Assembly (NCBI GenBank): GCA_030150305.1
Contig: JASLGD010000075.1
Location: forward strand, 1 to 6,421
Length of the DNA stretch: 6,421 nt
Source: Caldimonas sp.
GTDB taxonomy: Bacteria; Pseudomonadota; Gammaproteobacteria; Burkholderiales; Burkholderiaceae_C
Direction of reading: 5' to 3'
Positions 5,798 through 6,421 of this stretch are shown here, piece after piece; position 1 is the first letter of the stretch, and every line of letters begins with the position of its first letter. The notes beneath the pieces were generated by a model. That model made no database searches. It was not told where the DNA came from and was given only the letters and a program-made list of their open reading frames with translations. The translations under genes were made by a program, and so were the position numbers.

Positions 5798-6421
5798 TCA
5801 CTTCTTCGCCATCGTGGCGACCGGCTCGTCCTTCTTGCCCTTGTTCTCGGGGATGAACGGGCTCCACGGCTGCGCCTTGATCGGGCCCGGCGTCTTCCAG
5901 ACGACGTTGAACTGGCCGTCGGGCTTGATCTCGCCGATGAAGACCGGCTTGTGCAGGTGGTGGTTCTTCGGGTCCATCGTCGACGTGAAGCCGCCCGGCG
6001 CCTTGAACGTCTGCCCGGCCATCGCCGCGATCACCTTGTCGGTGTCGGTCGACTTCGCCTTCTCGACGGCCTGCGCCCACATGTGCATGCCGATGTACGT
6101 CGCTTCCATCGGGTCGTTCGTGAGCGGCTTGTCCTTGTGGCCGGCGATGTTCTTGGCCTTCGCGTAGTCGCTCCACTCCTTGATGAACGCGGCGTTGGTC
6201 GGGTTCTTGATCGACATGAAGTAGTTCCACGCCGCGAGGTGGCCGACGAGCGGCTTGGTGTCGACGCCGCGCAGCTCCTCCTCGCCGACGGAGAAGGCGA
6301 CGACCGGAACATCGGTCGCCTTCAGGCCCTGGTTGCCGAGCTCCTTGTAGAAGGGCACGTTCGAATCGCCGTTGATCGTCGAGACGACGGCCGTCTTCTT
6401 GCCTTCGGAGGCGAACTTCTT
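5798..6421 (-). CDS. urtA: Urea ABC transporter substrate-binding protein UrtA, C-terminal part
   Basis: The right edge cuts this gene. The frame is open from 6421 to the TGA at 5800-5798 and encodes the last 207 residues, about half of a normal UrtA of roughly 400-430 residues. The signal peptide and first lobe lie outside the window. The protein belongs to the periplasmic leucine/amide-binding fold (type I periplasmic binding proteins). UrtA-like stretches include NGDSNVPFYKELGNQGL near the left lobe, FSVGEEELRGVD, HLAAWNYFMSIKNPTNAAFI, NDPMEATYIGMHMWAQAVEK, the family-typical APGGFTSTMDPKNHHLHKPV, and IGEIKPDGQFNVVW. It should capture urea or a close analogue in the periplasm and deliver it to UrtB/UrtC. 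A GTG at 6358 falls inside the domain and is not a start, since the coding sequence continues without a break to the window edge. It is the promoter-proximal gene seen here; the operon promoter must lie beyond the window. Confidence 0.92.
   Translation of the reverse strand, partial: KKFASEGKKTAVVSTINGDSNVPFYKELGNQGLKATDVPVVAFSVGEEELRGVDTKPLVGHLAAWNYFMSIKNPTNAAFIKEWSDYAKAKNIAGHKDKPLTNDPMEATYIGMHMWAQAVEKAKSTDTDKVIAAMAGQTFKAPGGFTSTMDPKNHHLHKPVFIGEIKPDGQFNVVWKTPGPIKAQPWSPFIPENKGKKDEPVATMAKK

Noticed and set aside
5745..5798. Intrinsic terminator after urtA
   Set aside because: The stems are strong, but no T-run follows them on the minus strand, and the downstream genes belong to the same transporter.
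4875..6167. 430-residue plus-strand open frame opposite urtB and urtA
   Set aside because: The translation is Arg/Glu/Ala-rich with no recognisable motif. It lies antisense to well-supported urtB and urtA coding sequence.

Overview
The window is very GC-rich with a strong G/C third-position bias. The protein families and gene order point to a proteobacterium, most likely a betaproteobacterium. That assignment is an inference, based mainly on the long UrtD N-terminus and the UrtB form with a periplasmic N-terminal domain. No rRNA, tRNA, CRISPR array, transposase or phage gene was seen.

The main content (positions 1312 to 6421, minus strand, read right to left) is a urea-type ABC uptake operon in the order urtA-urtB-urtC-urtD-urtE. 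urtA, the periplasmic binding protein, is cut by the right edge, so only its C-terminal 207 residues are present. urtB and urtC encode the two membrane permeases, and urtD and urtE the two ATPases. urtB/urtC and urtC/urtD are joined by ATGA stop-start overlaps. urtD/urtE overlap by 11 bases, with urtE starting at a TTG. Only urtA and urtB are separated, by 107 bases that hold a cluster of inverted repeats and two copies of a short degenerate repeat. Together the genes encode a complete importer: UrtA captures the solute, UrtB/UrtC form the channel, and UrtD/UrtE power it. No urease or urea amidolyase gene is in the window.

To the left lie two unrelated genes. A small plus-strand gene (849-1304) encodes a PA2169-type four-helix-bundle protein and converges on urtE with a 7-base gap. 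A minus-strand gene (83-757) encodes a glutathione S-transferase-like protein. The two are divergent across a 91-base spacer. The first 78 bases may be the tail of a plus-strand gene, but this is weakly supported.

The region looks like ordinary core metabolism and transport. I found no convincing undescribed system. The points most worth a second look are the repeat/hairpin cluster between urtA and urtB, the internally repetitive periplasmic domain of UrtB, and the length additions in UrtD and UrtE.
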